Shown here: piece after piece, positions 35,549 through 43,435 of the stretch | Layout: the number at the start of each line of letters is the position of its first letter | Numbering within the stretch: position 1 is the first letter of the stretch | Source: Cyanobacteria bacterium REEB459 | GTDB taxonomy: Bacteria > Cyanobacteriota > Cyanobacteriia > Phormidesmidales > Phormidesmidaceae | Assembly: GCA_018970085.1 (NCBI GenBank) | Contig: JAGWXD010000026.1 | Span: forward strand, 1 to 43,759 | Direction of reading: 5' to 3' | Length of the DNA: 43,759 nucleotides | Notes under the pieces: generated by a model | Databases searched by the model: none | What the model saw: only the letters and a program-made list of their open reading frames with translations | What the model was told of the DNA's origin: nothing | Position numbers and translations under genes: made by a program

Positions 35549-37347
35549 CTGACTACCTCCCATCGCCGATCGGGAAACTGCAAGTTATACATCCGGTGGT
35601 AGATACCACCAGCCGCCATGAGTTCGCTATGGGTACCCGTTTCAACAATTTTTCCAGCCTCTAGAACCACAATTCGATCGGCCTTGCGAACGGTGGAGAG
35701 GCGGTGGGCAATCACCAGGGTAGTGCGGCCCGATCGCAGACGCTCCAGGGCCTCCACCAGGTAAGCCTCGGTTTCTCCATCCAGGGCAGCGGTGGGTTCG
35801 TCTAGAATTAGCACCGGAGCGTCCCTTAAGAGGGCTCGGGCAATGGCCAACCGTTGTTTTTGGCCGCCCGAGAGGGTAGCGGCCTGTTCCCCCAGGACGG
35901 TGTTATAGCCCTGGGGTAAACCCTGAATAAATTGATCGGCCTGGGCCGCCTGGGCCGCCTGAACGATCTCTGCCAGGGGGGCTCCAGGGCGACCGTAGGC
36001 AATGTTTTCAGCGATGGTGAGGGGCAGCAAAAAGGGGTCCTGAAAAATCAGAGCAATCTGCGATCGCAAATTCTCCAGGCGTAGCTGGCGCAGATCTATC
36101 CCATCAAATAGAATTTGCCCCTGCCAGGGATCGAAAAACCGGGGTACCAGAGATACCAAGGTAGTTTTGCCCGACCCCGTAGCCCCTACCAAAGCCAGGG
36201 TCTGGCCAGGCAGAACCTCTAGGTTCAGGTTATCAAGAACAGGCCGCCCGGGTTCATAGCCAAAGGTTACCGCTTCGAAGCGTAGATGACCCAACACCGG
36301 CTGGGGTAGGGCCTGGGCCTGGGGGTTATTCTTAATCTTGGGGGGAGTCTCAAGAATTTCTAGAACCCGATCGATATTGGCTTCAGAGGCTTTCAGGTGA
36401 CCATAGGTGGTCAATAAATGGCGGTAGGATTCCTGCATAGCTTCCAGGTAAAAGAGAAAAACCAGCAGACTACCCACACTGAGACCCCCCCCTAGAGCCT
36501 GACGTCCGGCCACGTAGAGGATCAAGGCTTTACCCAGAACGGCAATGATGCCATTAACAACCCCATAGAAGCCGTTGACCAGGATAGCTTTTTGCTCCAG
36601 AAGCACCCGGGTTTCAGCCAAACTGGAGAATTTTTGCCGATTACGGGCCTCTGTGCTGAAAGCCCGCACCAACGGTAGGGCCCGCAGGGTTTGGTGAACA
36701 AAACTGGTCAAGCGGGCCTGGGCGATCTGGTTCTGACTGTTACGCTGCTTCAAACGAGCCCCAAAAAATAGGGCAGAGCCAGCCAGCCCTGGAGCAATGG
36801 TTAGGGATAAAAGGGTGAGGGTTGGACTGAGTTGCCAGGCTATCCACCCCATGGTCACCAGGGTCAACAAATTATGGACTGGGGAAATCAGCAGGGCTTC
36901 CGTCAGACCGTAGATACAGTAGCTATCATCGGCCAGGCGACTGAGAAAGTCGCCCACGCTGCGGCGCTGGTGAAACAGCAGGGACAGGCGCTGGAGATGG
37001 TAGAACTGTTGGCCCGCCAAATCGTAAACCATACCCTGACCCGCCAAACTCCAGGTCCAGGTTAAGGCCCCCTCTAGGCCAGCGTTCAGCAGGTATACCC
37101 CCAAACTGGCGATCGCCGCCAGTCCCACCACCACGGTTGGAGAAGCCTCTAGGGCCAGACTGGACAAAAATCTACCCACCCCCCCTGGCAGAGACTGCTG
37201 TCCCAGGTAATCCGCCAGCAGTTTCAGGGGCCAGGGCTGAAGAGCGCCTACCAGGGCCATGACAGCGGTTAAGCCCAGAATCAAGAGCAGGGAGGGCCAT
37301 TGCCTCAAGGCATAGGGTAGGAGTTTTGTGTAACTTTGCAATCTCAT
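35545..37347 (-). CDS. ABC exporter half-transporter (permease-ATPase), first of pair
   Basis: A 600-residue MsbA-type half-transporter with six helices and a complete ATPase: Walker A GATGSGKTT, signature [15 protein letters not shown], Walker [13 protein letters not shown]. It is paralogous to the next gene (both have WPLK in the first helix region: ALQPWPLKLLADY and [13 protein letters not shown]). ATG 37347 (MRLQSYTKLLP) overlaps the stop of the upstream glycosyltransferase (ATGA). The frame runs on to 37491 inside that gene, but those residues are not credible. Because both partners keep consensus motifs, neither is a degenerate site subunit. Confidence 0.92.
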   Translation of the reverse strand: MRLQSYTKLLPYALRQWPSLLLILGLTAVMALVGALQPWPLKLLADYLGQQSLPGGVGRFLSSLALEASPTVVVGLAAIASLGVYLLNAGLEGALTWTWSLAGQGMVYDLAGQQFYHLQRLSLLFHQRRSVGDFLSRLADDSYCIYGLTEALLISPVHNLLTLVTMGWIAWQLSPTLTLLSLTIAPGLAGSALFFGARLKQRNSQNQIAQARLTSFVHQTLRALPLVRAFSTEARNRQKFSSLAETRVLLEQKAILVNGFYGVVNGIIAVLGKALILYVAGRQALGGGLSVGSLLVFLFYLEAMQESYRHLLTTYGHLKASEANIDRVLEILETPPKIKNNPQAQALPQPVLGHLRFEAVTFGYEPGRPVLDNLNLEVLPGQTLALVGATGSGKTTLVSLVPRFFDPWQGQILFDGIDLRQLRLENLRSQIALIFQDPFLLPLTIAENIAYGRPGAPLAEIVQAAQAAQADQFIQGLPQGYNTVLGEQAATLSGGQKQRLAIARALLRDAPVLILDEPTAALDGETEAYLVEALERLRSGRTTLVIAHRLSTVRKADRIVVLEAGKIVETGTHSELMAAGGIYHRMYNLQFPDRRWEVVR

Positions 37348-39899
37348 CCTTTTATCTGAGGTGATCCGGATAAAGAGGTCAGGGCTGTCAGGTAGGTTCC
37401 CATGGCTACGGCCCAATCCCAAAGCACAACAAATCCTAGAACGAGGGCTATGGTGCCCAGCACAATAGCCGATTGAATGTACTGATCCCAAAGGGCAAAT
37501 AGGGTTAATCCAATCAATACGCCCAGGGTCACTACCGCCAGCGGTGCCAGTTTGGGCCAGGACCGAAAGCGCAACAGCTGTTTACCAGCTCCATGCTCCT
37601 CGATGGTCATCAAGACTTGAATAGACCCCATCAATCCACCTCTGATCTCCAGATCCCAGGCGGAAAAGTCATCGCCGTATAGGGCAATAGTTCCCTGCTG
37701 GTTAATTTTCTGGACAATGGCTAAAATCCAATCGGCTGCCGAACACCACTGTTCACTCCAGAGCGATCGCTGTTGGGGTAAGGGCAATCGCAATAATCCA
37801 ATACGCCGGCGCCGCCAGGGGGTTAACCCATTATCTAACCGCCCCCACAACCGGGCCAGCGGTTGCATAAAGTAGAGTAGGGTGGTTAAACCATACAGCT
37901 TCAGGCGTTGCCAGCGAGTCAGCGGCCCCAGACTAAAGCGGGCCTGGGAGGCACTCCAAACCGCCTGACTGAGGGAAATGGCGATGGCGGTTAGCAGCAG
38001 GGGAAACACCCAAAGTTCAGGGGTCCAAAACCAATCCAGGCCTGCCAGTCCGATTAACAATAGAATAATCAAATACCATTCTGGCATAGCGGGAATAGCA
38101 CTCAACAGTCCCTGGGCGGGCTCGTAGAGCGACTGAAAGGGAGCGCTGCCCCAAACCCCATGGTAAATTCGCTGGGGCTGAACCCCCAGGGTTCGGATCA
38201 ATCCTCGACCGTAGAGGCGGCCGCTCCAACTTAAATGGCCAAGGGCGTTATAGCGTTCGGGCCACTTGATTTCCAGCAGGGCTTCGGCTTTGCCGTAGCC
38301 TTTTTGCTGTTTCCAGTAGGCTTTGACGGAGTTGCGTCGGTGGTGCCAGACCAGGGCTGCGGGGCTAAAACCAATTTTCCATCCCTGGTTCTGCAGGCGC
38401 CAGCAGATATCGACATCATCCCCCGCTGCCCGATAGCGGGGGTCAAAACCATTAATGGCCCGTAACCGATCAACCCAGAAGGCCATATTGCAACCGGGAA
38501 TGTGTTCCGCTTCCCGGTCGGAGATTAAAACATGGATAGGCCCACCGGGAGCATTGGCCACACAGGCGGCAATGGGGCCATCCTCGGGGGGAGGCAGATT
38601 GGGCCCACCGGTTCCGGCCCAGTCAGCCTGACTAAAGGTGATGGCCAGATAGTGCAACCAGTGGGGGTCAGGATAGGCGTCATCATCAATGTAGGCAATA
38701 ATTTCCCCCCTGGCGGCGGCTAAGGCGGTATTACGGGCCGCACTTAACCCCTGATTGGTGGAGTGGGTAATTACCCTGACTCCCTGATATGTTTTGGCAA
38801 TTTCCCCAACTCCATCGGTGGATCCATCATCCACCACAATTGTCTCAAAGTGGGGATACTCTAAGCTTTGGAGCGCGTTCAGGGTATCCCGAATGGTGGC
38901 GGAACCATTGTAGGAACAAATGGCCACGGAAATATAGGGAAAGCTCGCAAGGGTCGAGAAGGGGCCAGCCAGAAAACTTTGGCCTACGGTTTGCAGGGCC
39001 GCTTTGGGTTGGCGATCGCGGCTGGTCAGGCCAAAATCCCAATCCTCTATTTCAAACCCACCCCGATACCATTCATCGGTCCAGGCGAAAATAAAACAGC
39101 CCCCACAGCCGCCATCGAAGATAGTTCTAATCTGCCACTCTAAAACTTCCGCCTGCTTCGCCTCCCCATTCCTCTGGCTGTCGAGGCCAATTTCCGCCAT
39201 CACTAAGGGTTTGTCTTCCGCCAGATTCTGCAACCGGGCTAGATAATCTGCCAAACGTTCCCTGGACTCCAGGTAAACGTTAAAGCAGTAAAAATCCACA
39301 AAGGGAGTTAATAAATATTCCGTACTGGGGTAGTTAACGTAGGTGACCAGGCAGGCCGGATCTACGGTCTTAACGATTCGGTATAAGCGATTGAGAAAGC
39401 TTTGCACCCGAGGTGCACCGTACCAGCGCACAATTGGGGCAGGAATTTCATTGCCGATGGCAAAGCCTAAAATGGCTGGATGGCCCCCACAGGATTGGAC
39501 ATCAGCGCGGATCTGCGCTTCAATACGCTGAACGCGGCGGCGATCGTCAAGAAAGGTAATATGTTGCTCCCAGGGCAGGCCCACCATTACCCATAGGTTG
39601 TTTTCCCAGGCCAGATTCAGTAACCACCGGGGCGGTACCGTATAGGTTCGCAGGGCATTGATGCCATTTTCCATCATCATTTTGAAGTCCCGTGCTACCA
39701 CCTCCGGTTCGGGAAAGGGCAGTCCCTCCTGACCAGGCCGGAAAGTTCCGTAGGTAACGCCCTTGATGTAGAGCTTTTGGTTGCCAAGGAAAATAAACTT
39801 GCCTTTGACCACCGGGCGCAGCACCGGAAAAGCATGGGAATCCTGGGTTGGCAATGGGGATAGAGTCCCCGGCCATGAAGATTTTGTCTTGCCAAACAT
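37344..39899 (-). CDS. Fusion: clan GH-A hydrolase domain + family 2 glycosyltransferase + membrane region
   Basis: An 851-residue protein of unusual layout. Residues about 25-320 form a TIM-barrel glycoside-hydrolase domain (GH2/GH5-like) with both catalytic glutamates in place: E151 in FAIGNEIP and E236 in VMAEIGLD. Residues about 330-560 are a GT-A glycosyltransferase 2 domain: ISVAICSYNGS, VVDDGSTDG, metal-binding D405-D407 in YIDDDAYPD and RAAGDDVDICWRL. From about 610 there are hydrophobic segments, a soluble Trp/Arg-rich stretch, and two or three helices at the C-terminus. I chose ATG 39899 (MFGKTKSSWPG); the open frame to 40118 overlaps the deacetylase gene. It may both make and trim a polysaccharide; substrates are unknown. 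Confidence 0.85.
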   Translation of the reverse strand: MFGKTKSSWPGTLSPLPTQDSHAFPVLRPVVKGKFIFLGNQKLYIKGVTYGTFRPGQEGLPFPEPEVVARDFKMMMENGINALRTYTVPPRWLLNLAWENNLWVMVGLPWEQHITFLDDRRRVQRIEAQIRADVQSCGGHPAILGFAIGNEIPAPIVRWYGAPRVQSFLNRLYRIVKTVDPACLVTYVNYPSTEYLLTPFVDFYCFNVYLESRERLADYLARLQNLAEDKPLVMAEIGLDSQRNGEAKQAEVLEWQIRTIFDGGCGGCFIFAWTDEWYRGGFEIEDWDFGLTSRDRQPKAALQTVGQSFLAGPFSTLASFPYISVAICSYNGSATIRDTLNALQSLEYPHFETIVVDDGSTDGVGEIAKTYQGVRVITHSTNQGLSAARNTALAAARGEIIAYIDDDAYPDPHWLHYLAITFSQADWAGTGGPNLPPPEDGPIAACVANAPGGPIHVLISDREAEHIPGCNMAFWVDRLRAINGFDPRYRAAGDDVDICWRLQNQGWKIGFSPAALVWHHRRNSVKAYWKQQKGYGKAEALLEIKWPERYNALGHLSWSGRLYGRGLIRTLGVQPQRIYHGVWGSAPFQSLYEPAQGLLSAIPAMPEWYLIILLLIGLAGLDWFWTPELWVFPLLLTAIAISLSQAVWSASQARFSLGPLTRWQRLKLYGLTTLLYFMQPLARLWGRLDNGLTPWRRRRIGLLRLPLPQQRSLWSEQWCSAADWILAIVQKINQQGTIALYGDDFSAWDLEIRGGLMGSIQVLMTIEEHGAGKQLLRFRSWPKLAPLAVVTLGVLIGLTLFALWDQYIQSAIVLGTIALVLGFVVLWDWAVAMGTYLTALTSLSGSPQIKG

Positions 39900-40030
39900 A
39901 GGGCTAATAATTATTTTGGAGTGGATGTGGATATAGCTTTGGCCAGAACCCTGAGGACAGAGTAGATCGATTAAAACCAAGGCTGGGTAGGCGTTCTGGC
40001 TCGCCTCCGCCTGGTCAACTGTAGCTATGG

Positions 40031-40744
40031 CTATAGCTGAGCCATGGCAGCCATAGAGGTAAAGGAACAGAGTTGAATGTCCAAATCCGTGAGTTGCTGG
40101 CGAATCAGAGGATCGCACAATGCCGCTAGTTCCAGCCGCCGTTCCTGGCTGTATACCGATTGCAGCCCGTCTAGAAAACCGGGATGACAGGCCATTTCGG
40201 TAATCCCTTCGGGTAGGGCCGCTAAAATTTGGCTCAGAGAGGCCACACTAATCTGCTCTGGCATCGCCACGCCCTCACCGTATTGACCGTAGAAGTCGCC
40301 GCAATAGCGCACCAAGGGGGTCACTTCCCGCAGACAGATACCCAGGGATTGGGCGATCTCCTGGGTAATCGACCTGACCGGTTCATTCAGATGGGCATGT
40401 TGATGGGAATCTAGATGGGTGGGTTGTCTACCCACTAACCGCTGAAACTCTTCCAGTTGCCAGGCAATTTCCTTGGCTACCAGCAATTCATCCTCAGGGT
40501 CAACCACCTGGTAGAGTGGCACCCAATCGCCATGCTCATAGATCCATTCCCCCAGATCAATATGGAGACCTACACTAATGGGGCAATCTTCCCGGGCATA
40601 GGCGGCGGCCGCCGCCGCCCCCGGTTGCCGTACCATCAAACTAGTACTGGTAACAATTCCCTGCTGGGCAGCCTGCATAATGCCCTGGTTGACCCCTTCA
40701 CAGAGACCAAAATCATCGGCATTTACAATTAAATACTTGGCCAT
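40031..40744 (-). CDS. ChbG/HpnK (YdjC) family carbohydrate deacetylase
   Basis: A 237-residue metal-dependent deacetylase-like protein. It has the family markers NADDFGLCEGVNQGI (residues 8-22, metal Asp pair), SVGLHIDLGE, THLDSHQHAHL (near 110-120) and MACHPGF (near 185). Characterised relatives deacetylate chitooligosaccharides (ChbG) or act in hopanoid glycolipid synthesis (HpnK). Here it stands between two glycosyltransferase genes, so it may remove N-acetyl groups from a glycan or lipid-linked sugar precursor. ATG 40744 gives MAKYLIVNADDFG. It lies 27 bases after the upstream gene and 131 before the fusion gene. Confidence 0.9.
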   Translation of the reverse strand: MAKYLIVNADDFGLCEGVNQGIMQAAQQGIVTSTSLMVRQPGAAAAAAYAREDCPISVGLHIDLGEWIYEHGDWVPLYQVVDPEDELLVAKEIAWQLEEFQRLVGRQPTHLDSHQHAHLNEPVRSITQEIAQSLGICLREVTPLVRYCGDFYGQYGEGVAMPEQISVASLSQILAALPEGITEMACHPGFLDGLQSVYSQERRLELAALCDPLIRQQLTDLDIQLCSFTSMAAMAQL

Positions 40745-40771
40745 GGTTGCGTAATTTAATATCCCAATCGC

Positions 40772-41950
40772 CTACAATCCAGCTCGACTCATCAAACTGG
40801 CTAAAACCTTTTCCGCAGCAAAATATTCGGCGGCAATCTCCCGGGCCGCCTCACAGTTACCCTGGTAATCTGTGCTAATTTCCTCCAGGGCCGCCAGAAT
40901 ATCTTCCCTGGTTTGAAAGCTAAAGAGGCCCTTACCGGTCGGCAGGTAGCTGCCAAAGCCCGTGTCCTGGGTAATCACAGGTCGCCCTGCGGCCAGATAG
41001 CAGGCACTGCGATCGCTAAACCAACCACTCCGCAGGCGAATATTTTGATCCTTGGCAACGGTGAACTCGCCTCGGGAGTTGACAATAAAGTCGTGGTACG
41101 AAGCCATATCCCTAGATAGATCGACGGGATCGGTCAGCTTCCAGCGATGGGCCTCCAGTAATTGACGGTCCCTTCCCTCTACGCCAACGGCTAACTCAAA
41201 ATTATGGGGACAATAACTGGGTAAATCGATGAACTTCCTAAACTCCCGGTCCTTTGACCAGTAATAGGTTTCACCGTTAAAGACAATGTCCTTACCCTGG
41301 TTTTGCCAGGTGGCGATGGTATTAAAGCAGGGGTCAGCCCCGGGCAAACTCTGATTGTCCCAAAGGTCCAACAGCACTGGTTGCACCGTGGGTAACCAGG
41401 TAAATCGCTCCAGAGGAACTAGGCAGTCGGGCTGACCAAAGTTGCCGCCGTAGCTAAAATGGGTGTCGTGACCGGCCAGGGTATTGATCATATCTTGATC
41501 CCCCTGGGCCACCAGAATTTGACCGGCCACCGGATCGGTCTCTACATAGATGTGGCGAGGACAGGCTCGATGCTCTGCCCGTAACTCCTGGGAACCCGTG
41601 ACATTTAAGCAGGCATCGACCTCGCCATAAAGCTGGAGAATTTTGGCCTCATCCAGGCCATAGCATTGGCCGCCAGGATAATCTCCTCGAAACCCCCACC
41701 GGTCCTTGAAACCATAGGCCTCCAGAATCGGGGCAACGGCCTCAATATTCTTGCTGGCATCGGGGGACAGATCGTTGCGATCGGGATCGTAAACCCAACG
41801 ACCGGAATCTTCAATGTAGTAAACATCGTAGCCCAGGCGCCGTAAACCCAATAGAAAGTGGAGAAACTGATAGGTCACCCCAGCCAGGGGAAACCAGAAG
41901 AGAATACCGAAAACAATCACCTTACCCCTAGAAGGCTGGAAAGCACCCAT
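40772..41950 (-). CDS. GT1/GT4-like glycosyltransferase family protein
   Basis: A 392-residue protein of GT-B type by appearance. The N-terminal half has GKVIVFGILFWFPLAGVTYQFLHFLLGLRRLGYDVYYIED. The C-terminal half has IRLRSGWFSDRSACYLAAGRPVITQDTGFG, which fits the sugar-nucleotide binding region of GT4-like enzymes. The usual E-x7-E signature is not obvious; EDILAALEEIS near 360 is the closest part. It is the first gene of the operon; donor and acceptor are unknown. The ATG at 41950 is the only sensible start. It differs enough from standard GT4 enzymes that I call it only at family level. Confidence 0.72.
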   Translation of the reverse strand: MGAFQPSRGKVIVFGILFWFPLAGVTYQFLHFLLGLRRLGYDVYYIEDSGRWVYDPDRNDLSPDASKNIEAVAPILEAYGFKDRWGFRGDYPGGQCYGLDEAKILQLYGEVDACLNVTGSQELRAEHRACPRHIYVETDPVAGQILVAQGDQDMINTLAGHDTHFSYGGNFGQPDCLVPLERFTWLPTVQPVLLDLWDNQSLPGADPCFNTIATWQNQGKDIVFNGETYYWSKDREFRKFIDLPSYCPHNFELAVGVEGRDRQLLEAHRWKLTDPVDLSRDMASYHDFIVNSRGEFTVAKDQNIRLRSGWFSDRSACYLAAGRPVITQDTGFGSYLPTGKGLFSFQTREDILAALEEISTDYQGNCEAAREIAAEYFAAEKVLASLMSRAGL

Positions 41951-42079
41951 AGCCGCCTCAGTTGTTAACCCGTTCTACGTCTCATCACCAAACCCGGCAA
42001 CCCGCCGGGGTACAGCTCTAGACGGTGGTCATCACCATAATTGATGCCAGTTCAATCTAGGGGACTGGTATGGCGCTGA

Positions 42080-42134
42080 TGTGACACTGATGCGACGAAG
42101 CTAGGAAAAAGCTGTGGCGAAGTTGTGACGAACC
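42080..42134. repeat. Four phased copies of a TGYGRCGAAS-like motif
   Basis: TGTGACACTG (42080), TGCGACGAAG (42091), TGTGGCGAAG (42113) and TGTGACGAAC (42125) start 11, 22 and 12 bases apart, close to whole turns of the DNA helix. The first two sit in a near-perfect 11-base tandem, CTGATGTGACA then CTGATGCGACG (42076-42097). They lie 130-185 bases before the start of the glycan operon, a plausible place for an activator array. Confidence 0.4.
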
Positions 42135-42160
42135 CATCCTCACGGGCTAATTATCATCAT

Positions 42161-42201
42161 CGGGGTGCTAAAACCCCGAGCCAGGGCCCTGAAGGGCTGG
42201 C
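42161..42201 (-). terminator. Two adjacent hairpins downstream of the LptA-like gene
   Basis: CGGGGT (42161-42166) pairs with ACCCCG (42173-42178). Right beside it, GCCAG...CCCT and AGGGCTGGC (about 42181-42201) pair with a two-base bulge. No clear T-run follows on the minus strand, so this is a tentative terminator for the LptA-like gene. Confidence 0.35.
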
Positions 42202-42254
42202 CACACCCTGCTGCCCCTGCAGGAACGAACCGTAGCTGGAGCGATGCTGATTTT

Positions 42255-42743
42255 TCAAGGAGAGGGCAGGGGGCTGACATCCAACACCGTTGGGGGCCGG
42301 TTCAGGGGTCTGGCTGCGCCCCCCGGCCCCTGGTTACTGGCCGGAGGCTGGCTGGGCAGCAGATAAACTGCCTGTACCTGTTGATTAGGAGCTGGCGCTG
42401 CCACAAAACGACCTTCGTCCACCAGATAGGTGATTACCTCTGCCCGCAGGGTATTTCCCTTCTGGTGAACCACCACATTGCCACTCAGCACAATTCGCCG
42501 TTCCTTACTGTAGTACTGAGCCTGGGCCGAGGTAGCTTGGATTTGCTCAGCTGGATAGTCAATATAGACATGACCTCGAGCGGTAATCACCCCTGTCTCG
42601 GTATTGGCCTCCTGCAGGTCAGACCGCAGGGTAATGGCATTACCTGGCGGAAGCTGAGCCAGGGTAACCGGCAAACGGCCCGTAAACGGTACCATCATCA
42701 TAAGTGCCAGGACAAGCCAGAACCGGTGTGAAGGAGACCCCAT
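42255..42743 (-). CDS. LptA/OstA-like periplasmic protein
   Basis: A 162-residue exported protein. A signal peptide covers about residues 1-30 (FWLVLALMMMVPFTGRLPVTLAQ). Then comes one OstA-type beta-jellyroll (about 36-120) with ITLRSDLQEANTETGVITARGHVYIDYP and ATSAQAQYYSKERRIVLSGNVVVHQKGNTLRAEVITYLVDEGRF. The end is Pro-rich. In other bacteria LptA bridges the periplasm for LPS transport; cyanobacterial relatives are less studied. The ATG at 42743 (MGSPSHRFW) fits better than GTG 42752. It lies 108 bases after nfeD and about 300 before the glycan operon, same strand. Confidence 0.85.
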   Translation of the reverse strand: MGSPSHRFWLVLALMMMVPFTGRLPVTLAQLPPGNAITLRSDLQEANTETGVITARGHVYIDYPAEQIQATSAQAQYYSKERRIVLSGNVVVHQKGNTLRAEVITYLVDEGRFVAAPAPNQQVQAVYLLPSQPPASNQGPGGAARPLNRPPTVLDVSPLPSP

Positions 42744-42851
42744 GCTGTTCACGCTGATTGATCCAGATATCAGGAAGCTTCACTATAGCAATCGGTACTT
42801 AAATTAAAACCGCCCTTAGCTAAGATCTTTACTCACCTTTGCCAGCCCGAG

Positions 42852-43277
42852 TTAGTCATTCAGCCCCTGGTCAGGCATGACGTAGAGAGTATTGCCCCGG
42901 CGTCGAGTCACCACCACCCGTTGGTTCTCTCCAATTTCTGCCGCTTCATCTTCACAGCGGGCTTGCCAGGAATTGCCTTCGTAGAGGACTCGCCCTGGTT
43001 GACCCGGCGGGATGGTGGTCAGGGTACGGGCCTCGGTGGAGGCTTGCAGAATATAGGGAGTTTGCTTGGGAGAAAATCGTCTGAGCAGGGCAATAAAAAC
43101 CACTGAGAGCGCCATCCACAGAATAATCTGGGCCGTCAGGGAGGGAATTACCTGGGAGGCCATGGCCACCACAAAGGCGCTCAGGCCCAGAGTGGATTCT
43201 ACAAAGGCGGTGGGCAAAAGCAACTCCATCAGGCAGAGTGTGGTTCCTAGCACAAGCCAGATCAGGACGTAATTCAT
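42852..43277 (-). CDS. NfeD-like membrane protein
   Basis: A 141-residue protein with two or three N-terminal membrane helices (VLIWLVLGTTLCLMELLLPTAF, then up to about residue 65) and a C-terminal OB-fold domain (TIPPGQPGRVLYEGNSWQARCEDEAAEIGENQRVVVTRRRGNTLYVMP). This is the short NfeD form, which usually works with SPFH/flotillin-type scaffold proteins in membrane microdomains. No partner gene is adjacent. ATG 43277 (MNYVLIWL) has AGGT upstream and starts directly at the first helix; ATG 43313 would add 12 residues and cannot be excluded. Confidence 0.85.
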   Translation of the reverse strand: MNYVLIWLVLGTTLCLMELLLPTAFVESTLGLSAFVVAMASQVIPSLTAQIILWMALSVVFIALLRRFSPKQTPYILQASTEARTLTTIPPGQPGRVLYEGNSWQARCEDEAAEIGENQRVVVTRRRGNTLYVMPDQGLND

Positions 43278-43435
43278 GACTGGGTTACCTGCCGCAATTT
43301 TCGCTATGCTCATAGGATTAATCTAATCTGAGGGTCAACCCTTAGGGAAGCCCATGAAGTTGTCTTAATGGATGACCTAGGCAAATAGCTTAGTGGATAT
43401 TATCACCGCCCCCTTGCCCCTATCCATCCTTACCT

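Larger units (their letters stand above)
41951..42254. promoter_or_regulatory. Regulatory region upstream of the glycan operon
   Basis: About 300 bases between the LptA-like gene and the first glycosyltransferase, both on the minus strand. It holds a helically phased repeat array (42080-42134) and, further out, two hairpins (42161-42201). I could not identify a clean -10/-35 pair on the minus strand, but the operon promoter must lie between the repeats and 41950 or very near. Confidence 0.5.

Noticed and set aside
37348-37491. 48-residue N-terminal extension of the first ABC half-transporter
   Set aside because: It overlaps the upstream glycosyltransferase, whereas ATG 37347 overlaps its stop in the usual ATGA manner and begins just before the first helix.
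39900-40118. N-terminal extension of the GH-GT2 fusion
   Set aside because: It would overlap the deacetylase gene, and its residues do not look like the family. ATG 39899 gives a normal start directly before the hydrolase domain.
42165-42731. 188-codon plus-strand frame opposite the LptA-like gene
   Set aside because: Antisense to a gene with a signal peptide and OstA motifs; the frame has no recognisable domain.
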